This document shows, one piece after another, positions 35,113-43,886 of a stretch of DNA of 64,000 bases. The stretch's first letter is position 1. Each line of letters begins with the position of its first letter. Under the pieces are notes generated by a model. That model was not told where the DNA came from and did no database searches. It saw only the letters and a program-made list of their open reading frames with translations. Origin of the DNA: CAZIOH01 sp964540815. Lineage in GTDB: Bacteria; Myxococcota_A; Polyangia; Fen-1088. Both the position numbers and the translations under genes were made by a program. Location of the stretch: NCBI GenBank assembly GCA_964540815.1, contig CAZIOH010000026.1, forward strand, positions 1-64,000, given 5' to 3'.

Positions 35113-35823
35113 TCAGCGTCCATACTTGATGCCCAGGGGATCGAGCTGCTTCTGGAGGGCGGACGCCGTCGCGCACCCGAAGATCGGGAGCGCCGCAGGT
35201 GCACGGCCGGCCCCGGCCTCGGCGATGAGCCGCTGGTCCTGGAGCCGGGGATCGTCCCGCCCGTCCGTGTAGCCTCCCGCGTAAAGGACGCGGTCTGGTC
35301 CCTCGACGATCACCAGGAGCGGGACAGCCTGGACGTGGAGGCGGTCGGCCACCTCCGTCGTGGCCAGGGTGACCACCGGGAATCCGGCCGCCTTCAGCCG
35401 GGAGATCGCCGGCCAGTCGGTTCCCGCCACACCGTCGGCCCCCACGTCGTCCGAGACCACCAGCACCATCTCCCGGACCCCCAGCCGGGCCCCACGGAGC
35501 TCGAGGGACTTGCCCACCCGGGCCGAGCAGCCACAGCGATCGTACAGAACGTGGACCACCAGCAGATCGCGGGGGCCGCCACCCACGCCACCCGGGAGGC
35601 GTCCGCCGATGGCCGGGAAGAGCGCCCTCAAGCCCCTCGCCAGGGCCGGGTCGGAGGCCGGGGGCGCGGGGAGCCGGGTGAGGTGTGCCCCGAGCGTGTA
35701 TCCCACGACGACCACCGAGAGCACCGCCCACAGACCGAGAACGACCGTCGACAGCGATTCACGCACGCCCGGCAAACGCACACACACACGCACAGCCCAC
35801 ACCATGACCTCGGTGATGGTCAT
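35113..35823 (-). CDS. Membrane-anchored thioredoxin-like protein (RedB-like)
   Basis: 236 residues. One N-terminal membrane helix (STVVLGLWAVLSVVVVGYTL) anchors a periplasmic thioredoxin-like domain: DLLVVHVLYDRCGCSARVGKSL with a CGC (CxC) active site in place of CxxC, then VREMVLVVSDDVGADGV and LHVQAVPLLVIVEGPDRVLYAGGY (cis-Pro VPLL). A third cysteine lies near the end (IFGCATASALQKQLDPLG). The layout matches RedB-type proteins of deltaproteobacteria. CxC pairs can make disulfide-exchange sites, but activity here is not shown. It is the first gene of an operon with a membrane kinase, so it may report or protect periplasmic thiol status for that sensor. Confidence 0.75.
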   Translation of the reverse strand: MTITEVMVWAVRVCVRLPGVRESLSTVVLGLWAVLSVVVVGYTLGAHLTRLPAPPASDPALARGLRALFPAIGGRLPGGVGGGPRDLLVVHVLYDRCGCSARVGKSLELRGARLGVREMVLVVSDDVGADGVAGTDWPAISRLKAAGFPVVTLATTEVADRLHVQAVPLLVIVEGPDRVLYAGGYTDGRDDPRLQDQRLIAEAGAGRAPAALPIFGCATASALQKQLDPLGIKYGR

Positions 35824-36254
35824 CGGCCGTGATTGTCGTCAGCTTGAGTACATGACGGTACCGATGCGACGCCCTGGGCGACCGCAGGCCCCGGCTCGGG
35901 CGGGTGTGACCTCGGTCGCCGAGCGGGCGGGAGCCGTGGCGGCTTCCGGAGGTACGAAGGGTGTCGTCACCACACCGACATGCCCCCCTGACCAGCGTCA
36001 CGCTCCCCCGCATGTTCCCGCAACCGCACGGGAATCGGCCGTGCGCCGCCCCCGATGGCTCGAAGCATCAGGAACGACTTGGTTTTTGCCGCATCCGCGC
36101 ACCAAAGGTTAGACCGATCCTCTCGGCCGGGGAAACCATGTAGCACGGTGAATCTCGGGCTTGGAATCGGCTGCCCCTCGGGCACCGGGCCTGCCGACAC
36201 CTCACAGTCCCCCAAGAGACCCACCAAGACAGCCAAGAAAGCCAGGAGAGCTGA
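35824..36254. other. Divergent intergenic region before cassette C
   Basis: This 431-bp stretch between the divergent thioredoxin-like and DUF1552 C genes has no convincing ORF on either strand. The DUF1552 C start has a good ribosome site (AGGAGAG) just upstream, and a locally A-rich leader runs from 36210 to 36250. I see no clear promoter hexamers or palindromic operator. Confidence 0.5.
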
Positions 36255-37700
36255 ATGGACGAAAGACGTTTTTCGAGGCGACGGTTCATCACGTCTGCTG
36301 GTGTCACGGTGACCCTGCCGATGCTGCCGTCTCTCATGTGGGAGAAGAAGGCCGGGGCGGCGACCTGCGCGCCGATCAAGCGGTTCATGTTCTACCACTA
36401 CCCCAACGGCAACTACATGCAGGAGCACAACCCGACCGGGGCTGGTGCCGGCGCCGCCTGGGGCTTGCCGTCGACCATGCCGACCTGGACGGCGCTCAAG
36501 CCGGACATCACCTACATCACCGGGCTCGAGAACCAGCAACGTCGCCGGCAGACGGGTGACCATGCCCTCGGGGCGGGCGCCCTGCTCACGGCGCGGATGC
36601 CGACCCCGAACTCGCAGCAGATGAGCATGTCGGTCGACCAGATCATCGCGGACGCCCAGATGGGTTGTCGCGGGATCGCCTCCTTGCAACTCGGCACCGG
36701 CAACGGTGGACCGACCGACTCCTTCGGGACGTACTTCACGCGCAACATCTCGTGGCGCTCCACGTCGACGAAGAACGCCGATGGCACCATGTCCTTCCCG
36801 GTCGGCGCGGGTACCCCGCTCGGCAAGATCATCGACGCCCAGACCGCCTTCAACCGGGTGTTCATGGGCACCAGCCCCTCGACCAGCAACGCCGACGCGG
36901 CGATGCGCCTCGCGCTCCGCAAGAGCGTGCTCGACAGCGTCATGCCGTACCAGTCCATGCTGGCCAACAAGCTGAACCCGGCGGACAGCGCCAAGCTCGA
37001 TCAGCTCTTCTCGGGCATTCGCTCGCTGGAGATGGAGCTGCAGGCGGCCCCGGCCGGCGGAGCCTGCACCCCGCCAGCGCTCCCTCCGGCGGCGGTGAAC
37101 CCGACCGACAAGAACGGTCTGGTCGGCGTCGACTACAAGAACCAGGTCGACTTCATGCACAGCCTGATCGCCATCGCCTTCCAGTGCGACGTCACCCGGG
37201 TGATCACCTTCATGCTGTCCGACGCGGTCACCAGCCGGAACTACAACTTCGTGCCGGCGGTCGTCACGGCCGGGGCCGCCGCGGGCGGCTCCACCTTCGA
37301 CCACCAGTCCTCGCACTACGCCGGCAACACGGGGCTGCAGGAGGTCTACCACCAGATCTCGCTCTACAAGATGATCTGGATCAGCACCTTCTTCACCAAG
37401 ATGAAGGCCCTCCTCGACGCCGACGGCAACGACATGCTCCACAACACGGCGGTGGTGATGGCGAGCGAGATCGGCGACGGGAACCGCCACAACCACGACA
37501 ACCTGCCGACCATGGTCATCGGGCGGCTCGGCGGTCTCATCACCCCGAATCGACTGGTGGCCTACCCCAACGCGACCGGGTCGGACTACACCGCCGTGAA
37601 GACCTACGGGGACTTCTACATTCAGCTGCTCAATCTGTTCGACGTGAAAGTGACGGCCTTCGGCAACGACGGCAAGGAGGCGCTCGCATGGAACGCGTGA
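36255..37700 (+). CDS. Tat-exported DUF1552 protein (cassette C)
   Basis: 481 residues, third DUF1552 copy. The Tat motif SRRRFITSAG is at residues 7-16, followed by VTVTLPMLPSLM. Landmarks are FMFYHYPNGNYMQEHN, ITYITGLENQQRR, SVDQIIADAQMG, LRKSVLDSVMPYQSMLANKL, NQVDFMHSLIAIAFQCDVTRVITFMLSD, and NTAVVMASEIGDGNRHNHDNLPTMVIG. The last has an acidic/His cluster (SEIGDGNRHNHDN) in a position similar to FFGSEISEP of copy A. The gene precedes its DUF1592 partner and overlaps its start by 13 bases, the opposite order from cassettes A and B. Function unknown. Confidence 0.9.
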   Translation: MDERRFSRRRFITSAGVTVTLPMLPSLMWEKKAGAATCAPIKRFMFYHYPNGNYMQEHNPTGAGAGAAWGLPSTMPTWTALKPDITYITGLENQQRRRQTGDHALGAGALLTARMPTPNSQQMSMSVDQIIADAQMGCRGIASLQLGTGNGGPTDSFGTYFTRNISWRSTSTKNADGTMSFPVGAGTPLGKIIDAQTAFNRVFMGTSPSTSNADAAMRLALRKSVLDSVMPYQSMLANKLNPADSAKLDQLFSGIRSLEMELQAAPAGGACTPPALPPAAVNPTDKNGLVGVDYKNQVDFMHSLIAIAFQCDVTRVITFMLSDAVTSRNYNFVPAVVTAGAAAGGSTFDHQSSHYAGNTGLQEVYHQISLYKMIWISTFFTKMKALLDADGNDMLHNTAVVMASEIGDGNRHNHDNLPTMVIGRLGGLITPNRLVAYPNATGSDYTAVKTYGDFYIQLLNLFDVKVTAFGNDGKEALAWNA

Positions 37701-39562
37701 ATCGGGGTGTGAAACTCGGATACCTGGCGAGCGCGAGCGCGGCCCTGCTGGTCTCGTGGGGCTGCACCGGCGCCGTCCACGGCCCCGGGACCGGGACCCA
37801 GTCGGGTACGGGCTCGGCCTCTCAAGGCAACACGCCGGGAGGTGGTGTCTCGACCGGGAACGGCAACACCACCGCCGGCAACTCCTCGAACGGGACCAAC
37901 GGAGCCCCGGGGTCGACCGGGAGCACGGGGATGAACGGGACCCCCGGGACGAACGGGACGCCCGGGACCAACGGGACGCCTGGGACCATGACCAATCCCG
38001 GCAACGTGCCGGTCGTTGCGCCGCCCGCCAACCCGCCGGCGAACCCGGGCTTCATGGTGGTGCGCCGACTCAATCAGCCCGAGTACAACAACACGGTCGC
38101 CGATCTGCTCGGCACCAAGCTGACGCCGGCGGACACCTTCCCCGGCGACGATCTGGGTGCAGAGTTCGACACCGTGGGCTCGGCCCTCAGCCTGGCGCCG
38201 GAGTACCTGATCTCCTACGAGCAGGCCGCGACGCAGCTCATCACCGACCTGTTCTCCGACCCCGTCCGACAGAAGACCGTCGCGACGTGCGACGTGTCGA
38301 CGGGGGGCGATGCGTGCGCCAACACCATCCTCACCGCCTTCGCGAGCAAGGCCTGGCGGCGCCCGGCGACCGCGGCCGAGGTGACCGGCCTCATGGCACC
38401 GGTGACGGCCGCCAAGACGCTCGGCGCCACTCCCCTGCAGGGTCTGCAGGCGGCATTGACCGGGGTCCTGCTCTCACCCTACTTCCTGTTCAAGCTGGAG
38501 CTCGATCCGAACCCGCTCTCCGGGCCGGCTCGAAGGCTGAGTGGCTACGAGCTCGCCAGCCGCCTGTCGTACGCCCTGTGGAGCACGATGCCGGACGCGA
38601 CGCTGACGGCGGCCGCCGCGGCGGGACAGCTCTCCACGGACGATCAGGTGGCGACCCAGGTGGCCCGGATGCTGGCCGATCCTCGGGCGGACACCCTGCT
38701 CGACAACTTCTCCGGGAAGTGGCTGGACTTCGTGAACCTGCCCTCGCACGAGGTGGACGCGACGTTGTACCCGAAGTACACGAGCGCGCTGGCGACGTCG
38801 TTCCAGGGTGAGGCCCGGCGGTACATGCAGGAGTTCCTGCGCACCACGCTCAACGTGACCGGGATCATGAATGCCCACTTCACCTTCGTCGACGCCAACC
38901 TCGCCACGTTCTACGGCCTGACCCGCACGGGCGCGACCAACGCCACCGACTTCATCAAGGTGGACACGACCGGGAGCCAGCGGCAAGGCATGCTGACCCT
39001 GGGGGCGTTCCTGACGGACACGGCCTATCCGAATCGGACCTCTCCGGTGCGCCGGGGCGAATACGTGTTCCGTCGGCTGCTGTGTGATGAGGTGCCGGCG
39101 CCTCCGCCGGGCGTGCCTCCGCTGAGCGAGACGCCGGTGCCGGGCCAGACCCTGCGGCAGCGGCTCGAGGCGCACCGGAGCAATCCGGCGTGCAGCACCT
39201 GCCACAGCCTGATGGATCCCATCGGCTTTGGCCTCGAGAACTACGACGCCATCGGCGCGTATCGAACGACCGACTCGGGAAGCCCGGTCGACTCGAGCGG
39301 CATGCTCCCGGATGGGACGACCTTCAGTGGGGCGGTCCAGCTCGGGACGATCCTCGGGAACGACCCGCGCCTGCCCGGTTGCGTGACCCAGAAGTTCATG
39401 ATCTTCGCGATCGGTCGCCTCATGGATCAGCCGGACGATCCCTCGTGGATCGCCTATCTGGCTGCCCACGCCCAGGCCACCGACGGCAGCTTGCCGAGCA
39501 TCATCAAGACGGTGGTCATGAGCGACGCCTTCCGCAGCCGGATGCCCGGCGTCCGCATGTAG
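37688..39562 (+). CDS. DUF1592-family haem-motif lipoprotein (cassette C)
   Basis: 624 residues. N-terminal signal ending at SWGC (Cys26, a weak lipobox), then a collagen-like GTNGTP/GTPGTN linker to about residue 110. The DUF series runs RRLNQPEYNNTVADLLGTKL (1587), KAWRRPATAAEVTGLM (1595), LLSPYFLFKLELDPNPLSGP and SRLSYALWSTMPDATLT (1592), MLTLGAFLTDTAYPNRTSPV to PIGFGLENYDAIGAYR (1588) and QKFMIFAIGRLMDQPDD (1585). The haem-type motif is CSTCH (Cys502, Cys505, His506). It is translated by overlap from DUF1552 C. The 3' end is followed by a strong hairpin (39597-39628), which closes the operon. Confidence 0.9.
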   Translation: MERVNRGVKLGYLASASAALLVSWGCTGAVHGPGTGTQSGTGSASQGNTPGGGVSTGNGNTTAGNSSNGTNGAPGSTGSTGMNGTPGTNGTPGTNGTPGTMTNPGNVPVVAPPANPPANPGFMVVRRLNQPEYNNTVADLLGTKLTPADTFPGDDLGAEFDTVGSALSLAPEYLISYEQAATQLITDLFSDPVRQKTVATCDVSTGGDACANTILTAFASKAWRRPATAAEVTGLMAPVTAAKTLGATPLQGLQAALTGVLLSPYFLFKLELDPNPLSGPARRLSGYELASRLSYALWSTMPDATLTAAAAAGQLSTDDQVATQVARMLADPRADTLLDNFSGKWLDFVNLPSHEVDATLYPKYTSALATSFQGEARRYMQEFLRTTLNVTGIMNAHFTFVDANLATFYGLTRTGATNATDFIKVDTTGSQRQGMLTLGAFLTDTAYPNRTSPVRRGEYVFRRLLCDEVPAPPPGVPPLSETPVPGQTLRQRLEAHRSNPACSTCHSLMDPIGFGLENYDAIGAYRTTDSGSPVDSSGMLPDGTTFSGAVQLGTILGNDPRLPGCVTQKFMIFAIGRLMDQPDDPSWIAYLAAHAQATDGSLPSIIKTVVMSDAFRSRMPGVRM

Positions 39563-39914
39563 CAGGCGGGTCCTCCAACAGCTGGATCGGCCGAACGAGC
39601 CGCGCGTACCTTCGGGTGCGCGCGGCTCTTCTGCGTTCTGGCGCCGGTCCGCAATCTCCCGGCGGCGCGGGCCCCGGCTCGCGCCGTGGGCGGTCGGGTG
39701 CACCGACCGCCTGAGATCGTGATCCCCGTCTGATAGGGACTGGTCGGTACCAACGGCCGAATGGGTCGACGCGTGCCTCCCAAATTTCCGGACGCAACAA
39801 TTTTCGACGGGCGCGCACGCAGGCCACCACTAAACTGGTCGCCTGAATCTGGGGGTCCATGTACGACCCTCGCACACCCATCGCAATGGTCAGTAACCGC
39901 CTCTGGAGGATCGA
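39563..39914. other. Intergenic region after cassette C
   Basis: This 352-bp region holds the cassette C hairpin at its left end, and then an AT-richer patch (39778-39850) with CAACAATTTTCGACG and CACTAAACTGG. The patch may hold the promoter of the haem-motif lipoprotein gene. No ORF here is convincing. The ribosome site GGAGG sits five bases ahead of the ATG at 39915. Confidence 0.5.
39597..39628 (+). terminator. Hairpin after cassette C
   Basis: GAGCCGCGCGTACC, loop TTCG, GGTGCGCGCGGCTC: a 14-bp stem with one wobble and a stable UUCG tetraloop, 34 bp after the DUF1592 C stop. Only TTCTGCGTTC follows, so the T-tract is weak, but stem and position suit a transcription terminator. Confidence 0.75.
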
Positions 39915-40526
39915 ATGATTGGAACGGATACACCCCACGCTGGCCGATCGCAGACGACCCGTTCGTGGTTGTCGGTCGCCGTTGTCGCGCTCGTCTCGGG
40001 TCTGGCCCTGGTGGCGTGCGGAAGCGATTCCACCAGCCCCGCGAGCGGTGGAGGATCAGGAGGCAAGTCGGTCGGATCGGGAACCGGCGGCGCGGTCGGA
40101 TCGGGGACCGGGGGCGCGGTCGGCACCGGTGGTAAGACGGGCACCGGTGGCTCCGCACCTGCCGCCAGCGGCGGCAGCACGGGAACCCCGGACGGCGGCA
40201 CGATGGCGACGGGCACGCCCTGCGACGCGACGAACAAGATATTCATTCCAAAGTGTGCGGCGTCGTGCCACGGGAGCGTCGGCCCCTTCATGCCGGATCT
40301 CTCCAGCGAGAAGGCTGTTTCCAGCCTGGTGGGGATGCCTCAAATCATGAAGTGCACGGCCGACATGACCTCATCGATCGTGAATTCGGGCTCACCCCTC
40401 GGCGGGACCCTCTTCCTCTGGATTTCAGGGGCCACGTGCCGGGACCAGATGCCCTACGGCGGGACCCCGCTGACGGCCGACGAGATCGCGTGCGTCAAGT
40501 CCTACTTCGCCGCGAAGATCAAGTAG
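39915..40526 (+). CDS. Haem-motif lipoprotein with CX3CH
   Basis: 203 residues. Signal peptide with lipobox LVAC (Cys35), then a Gly/Ser/Thr linker of about 60 residues. The C-terminal domain of about 100 residues has IFIPKCAASCHGSVGPFMPDL with Cys114, Cys118 and His119, that is CX3CH, then WISGATCRDQMPYGGTPLTADEIACVKSYF. The CRDQMPYGGTPLT(A)DEI end is the pattern of small cytochrome-c-like domains of myxobacteria, where the Met in QMPYGG would be the sixth haem ligand. The site therefore looks like a cytochrome but with one extra residue in the haem motif. It sits 352 bp after cassette C. Its 3' end overlaps that of the next gene on the opposite strand by 8 bp. Confidence 0.8.
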   Translation: MIGTDTPHAGRSQTTRSWLSVAVVALVSGLALVACGSDSTSPASGGGSGGKSVGSGTGGAVGSGTGGAVGTGGKTGTGGSAPAASGGSTGTPDGGTMATGTPCDATNKIFIPKCAASCHGSVGPFMPDLSSEKAVSSLVGMPQIMKCTADMTSSIVNSGSPLGGTLFLWISGATCRDQMPYGGTPLTADEIACVKSYFAAKIK

Positions 40527-40914
40527 CTGCCGGAGGAGCCGACGCCTGAACCTCGTCCGAGTGGACCAGGGTTGAAAGCCGAGTGAAGAGCTCCTCGGTG
40601 CGTCGGTCGTTCTGCCGTTCCCGGAAGAGCGCCCAGACCACGAGGGGCGCGACGGTCCAGGCGGTCGCGCCGAGGACCAGGGCCGGGACCGGGACCGGGA
40701 GGCTCTGGCTGGTCCTCACCAGGCCGGACCAGCTGAGCGCGGCGGCCGGCGCGCCCGTGGCGATGAAGATGGACGCGAGGGCGCGGCGGAGCCGACCCAG
40801 CCGGCGGCCCGCCGCGCGCGCCCTCTCCAGGTCGAGCAGCTCGCGTCTCGTGTCCTCGGCCGCGGCTCGAACGGGAGGAGACGGATATGGGTATGGGTCT
40901 CGATCTGGGCACAT
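40519..40914 (-). CDS. Small membrane protein
   Basis: 131 residues, unrecognised. The N-terminal half is charged and helical (EDTRRELLDLERARAAGRRL). Two hydrophobic segments follow (IFIATGAPAAALSWSGLV and VPVPALVLGATAWTVAPLVVWALF), then a charged end (RERQNDRRTEELFTRLSTL). A first start at 40944 adds ten residues. The two-helix layout resembles small DUF-type membrane proteins, but no family can be named. It lies tail to tail with the haem-motif lipoprotein gene. The coding call rests on codon position GC bias and length only, so it is moderate. Confidence 0.5.
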   Translation of the reverse strand: MCPDRDPYPYPSPPVRAAAEDTRRELLDLERARAAGRRLGRLRRALASIFIATGAPAAALSWSGLVRTSQSLPVPVPALVLGATAWTVAPLVVWALFRERQNDRRTEELFTRLSTLVHSDEVQASAPPAAT

Positions 40915-41324
40915 GGCGGTTCTCCCGTCGGATGGTGAGAGCAAGCGATATGCCCACCGGACCCCAGTAGAACCAGAGCGAGCGGGTCAACGCAACAGGG
41001 CGGGGGCCGACGGCGATCCCACGGTGATTCCCACGTCCTCGGTGTTCGAACGTGTCCGCATCCGTGCGCATGTTCACGTCCGACGCGCGTCGGGCGGCCA
41101 GCGATCCAGCCTGGCGGCTCGTCATTCCTCCGCGACCGCCGAGGGCGTTTTGCACGCCCCGGCGGGATCATCCCTGCCTTTTGCAACCCTCGGGGCCGAA
41201 CGCGCCGCAGTCGTACGGGTTTGCCGCCGTCATGCCGCGCCCATCGCGCAGTGGAGTGCTGCCTCCGCGGGGCGCGGCTTCGCGGCGCGGCCTCAACGGT
41301 CGTCGCTTCTAGGTTCCGCGTTCG
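40915..41324. other. Intergenic region before pepF
   Basis: This 410-bp region between the small membrane protein gene and the pepF stop shows no gene I can support. It has several short GC palindromes (for example around 41270-41300), and a GTCCGCATCCGTGCGCATGTTC tract of the drifting hexamer type at about 41055. Nothing regulatory is clear. Confidence 0.45.
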
Positions 41325-43268
41325 TCAGTGTTTCGGTGCGGCCGGGACCGCGGCGGGCTTGTTCTGCCGAGCGAGGATCCGCTCCATCTCGTCCATGGTG
41401 GTGCTCATCTCGGCGATGGCCGCGTCGAAGGGTGTGGAGGTGGTCATGTCGACCCCCGCCTTCGCCAGGAGCTCGATGGCGTACTTCGAGCTGCCCGAGC
41501 GCAGCATCTCGAGGTAGGCGTCCCGGCGTGGCGTTCCGCCGGTCTTGGTCTTGGCCTCGGCCTCGGCCCGCACGGCCCGCGCCAGCGAGGTCGAGGCCAC
41601 CATGCTGGTCGCGTACTGGTACACGTAGAAGTCGTAATAGAAGTGCGGGACATAGGCCCACTCGATGGCCAGGAGATCGTCGACCTGGCAGATCTTCTGA
41701 TCGTGGCCGTAGTAGGCGCGGGCGATCTTCAGGTACAGCGCGGAGAGGTTCTCCCCGGTCAGCGGCTCGCCGCGCTCGGCCTGCTCGTGAAAGGCGAGCT
41801 CGAACTCGGCGAACTGCGTCTGTCGGAACAGCGTGGTGCGAAGCCCGTCGAGCAACGTCCCGAGCAAGAAGAGCCGCGTGGCATCGTCCTTGGTCCGGTC
41901 GAGCATGAAGTGAATCAGCAGGTTCTCGTTGAAGGTCGAGGCCACCTCGGCCACGAAGATCGGGTAGTCGGCGGTCGGGTAGGGCTGCGCGCCGTAGGAC
42001 AGGAAGGTGTGCATCGAATGGCCCGACTCGTGGGCCAGCGTCGTGAGATCGTCGTAGCGCCCGTTGAAGTTGAGCAGCTGATACGGGTGCACCCCGTAGA
42101 CACCGGTCGAGTAGGCGCCCGAGCGCTTGCCCGTCGAAGGCAGATAGTCCGTCCAGCCGCTGTCGAAGCCCTTGTGCAGCGCATCGGTGTAGTCCTTGCC
42201 GAGGGGAGCCAGCGCCTCGAGCGTGATGGCGCGGGCCTGGTCGGGCTCGAAGTGCAGGTCCACGCTCGCCACCAGCGGAACGTAGAGATCCTGGTAGCGA
42301 AGGACGTCGAGCCCGAGCATGCGCTTGCGGAGGGTCAGGTAGCGGTGGAGCGTCGGCAGGCTGCGGTGGACGTCGCCGAGCAGCTGCTTGTAGACCTGGG
42401 TCGGGATGTTGTCCTGGAAGAGGGCCGCCTCGAGCGCCGAATTGAAATGGTGGACGCGCTTCTCGAACAGGTGGGCCTTCACCCCCGCGGCCAGCGTCGC
42501 GCCCATGGTCCTCTCGTAGGTCTTGAGCGCGCCGAAGAACGCCGCGAAGACCTGGTCGCGGTCGGTGCGGTTGCGGTCCTGGCGGTGGAGCGTGTAGGCG
42601 GAGGGATCGAGGCGCACCGACGCGCCGGTCGACAGCTTGATGGTCGGGTAGGGCAGGTCGGCGTTGGACAGGACCCCGTGGACCTCGCTGCCCGCCCGTT
42701 CGAGCTCGCCCGCCTCGGCGGCCACGCGCTCCTCGGCGGCGCCGAGCGTGTGGGGTTTGCGTCGCAGCGTCTCCTCCAGGTAGACGCGGTACGGATCGAG
42801 CTTCTTCTCGGTGGCCACGAACCTGCGCACCTTGGCGGGATCGAGGGTCAGGATCTCCGGCCGCACCCACGAGCAGGCCGAGGAGAACTGGGTGGCCAGC
42901 TCCTCGGCCGATTGCTTCATCTCGCGCGGGCGTGGCGCGCGCACGTCCTGGTCGGAGAGGCTGCTGGCGTACACCGACAGCCGCGACAGGTCGCGGTCCA
43001 GATCGAACATGGACTGCAGGGCCGCCAGGAGGCTCTGGGCCGACTTGCCGAGCTGGCCGCGGTGCTTGGCGAGCTCCGGCAGGCGGCGCCCGAGGTCCTC
43101 CTTCGCCTTGGCCCAGGCCGCCTCCGACGGGTAGAGGTCGCCGAGGTTCCACTTGTACTTGTCGGGGATGTCCTGGCGCTCCCCGGCTCGGGCGGACGAC
43201 GTTGCGGTCATGGCGATCACCAAGAGGAAACGCGGGAGGGAACGGAGAGCCAGGCGAGATTGGCCCAT
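41325..43268 (-). CDS. pepF: Exported M3-family oligoendopeptidase F
   Basis: 647 residues. An N-terminal signal (LPRFLLVIAMTATSSARA) predicts export, unlike cytosolic PepF of Firmicutes. The PepF/M3B landmarks are DKYKWNLGDLYPSEAAW at the start, YRVYLEETLRRKPHTL, FNSALEAALFQDNIPTQVY, and the zinc site HESGHSMHT (His413, Glu414, His417). The downstream Glu ligand is in IFVAEVASTFNENLL, and the substrate-binding region is WAYVPHFYYDFYVYQYATSM. It would cleave oligopeptides of about 7-17 residues, here probably in the periplasm. It stands alone, divergent from a VOC gene. Confidence 0.95.
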   Translation of the reverse strand: MGQSRLALRSLPRFLLVIAMTATSSARAGERQDIPDKYKWNLGDLYPSEAAWAKAKEDLGRRLPELAKHRGQLGKSAQSLLAALQSMFDLDRDLSRLSVYASSLSDQDVRAPRPREMKQSAEELATQFSSACSWVRPEILTLDPAKVRRFVATEKKLDPYRVYLEETLRRKPHTLGAAEERVAAEAGELERAGSEVHGVLSNADLPYPTIKLSTGASVRLDPSAYTLHRQDRNRTDRDQVFAAFFGALKTYERTMGATLAAGVKAHLFEKRVHHFNSALEAALFQDNIPTQVYKQLLGDVHRSLPTLHRYLTLRKRMLGLDVLRYQDLYVPLVASVDLHFEPDQARAITLEALAPLGKDYTDALHKGFDSGWTDYLPSTGKRSGAYSTGVYGVHPYQLLNFNGRYDDLTTLAHESGHSMHTFLSYGAQPYPTADYPIFVAEVASTFNENLLIHFMLDRTKDDATRLFLLGTLLDGLRTTLFRQTQFAEFELAFHEQAERGEPLTGENLSALYLKIARAYYGHDQKICQVDDLLAIEWAYVPHFYYDFYVYQYATSMVASTSLARAVRAEAEAKTKTGGTPRRDAYLEMLRSGSSKYAIELLAKAGVDMTTSTPFDAAIAEMSTTMDEMERILARQNKPAAVPAAPKH

Positions 43269-43390
43269 GAGGTCCCGAAGATAACATCAACATCGAACAT
43301 CGACATCGAACATCGGTCGGATCGACGCGCCCCCTTGGGTGGTAGAAAAGGGGGGCGCGCACCGAACCACCTTCACCGAGGAGCCAACCC
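43269..43390. promoter_or_regulatory. Divergent pepF/VOC spacer with ACATCGA repeats
   Basis: The 122-bp spacer has a run of ACATC(A/G)A units at 43284-43315 (AACATCAACATCGAACATCG and on), a short degenerate tandem. It ends in a ribosome site (GAGGAG) 7 bases before the VOC start. The repeat might be a regulatory site array, or drift DNA like that elsewhere. Confidence 0.4.
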
Positions 43391-43831
43391 ATGCCGAACG
43401 CCTTCGCCCACATCGAGCTCAACACCGACGACGTCGCCAAGGCCAAGAAGTTCTACAAGAGCCTCTTTCAGTGGAAGCTCGGTGCGATGGGTCCGGACTA
43501 CACCATGATCGATGTCGGAAAGGGCACTGGCGGCGGCATGCAGAAGATGCCGATGCCGGGGGCGCCGGCCATGTGGCTGCCCTACGTCGAGGTGGTCGAC
43601 GTCAAGAAGACCATCGCGAAGGCGCGGAAGCTCGGCGCCGGCATCCAGGTCGAGCTCATGGACATCGGCGAGATGGGCACCATCGGCGTCTTCACCGACC
43701 CGAGCGGAGCCACCATCGGGGTCTGGGCCCAGAAGGCCAAACCCACCAAGAGCAAGCCCGTCCAGGCGTCCAGCCAGAAGTCGACCAAGGCAACGGGCAA
43801 GAAGTCGACCAAGTCCAGGTCCAAGAGCTAG
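43391..43831 (+). CDS. VOC-family protein with basic tail
   Basis: 146 residues. One VOC/glyoxalase-like beta-alpha-beta-beta-beta unit pair: NAFAHIELNTDDVAKAKKFYKSLFQWKL with His and Asp/Glu at the usual metal positions, YTMIDVGKGTGGGMQKMP, AMWLPYVEVVDVKKTIAKARKLGAG, and MGTIGVFTDPSGATIGVWAQK. The last 30 residues are Lys/Ser/Thr-rich (KSTKATGKKSTKSRSKS), a histone-H1-like basic tail that ordinary VOC proteins lack. The tail could bind nucleic acid or a polyanion. A good Shine-Dalgarno (GAGGAG) precedes the ATG. Metal-dependent enzyme activity is inferred from the family only. The MOSC gene follows 55 bp downstream. Confidence 0.85.
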   Translation: MPNAFAHIELNTDDVAKAKKFYKSLFQWKLGAMGPDYTMIDVGKGTGGGMQKMPMPGAPAMWLPYVEVVDVKKTIAKARKLGAGIQVELMDIGEMGTIGVFTDPSGATIGVWAQKAKPTKSKPVQASSQKSTKATGKKSTKSRSKS

Positions 43832-43886
43832 AGCCAGAGCGAGTGCAGAGTCGGAGGAATTCGCCACACAGGTCGCCGCCCATCCC

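Noticed and set aside
43284..43315. ACATCGA runs considered as a regulator binding array
   Set aside because: Too short and irregular to be told apart from drift of simple repeat DNA; kept only as a low-confidence regulatory region.
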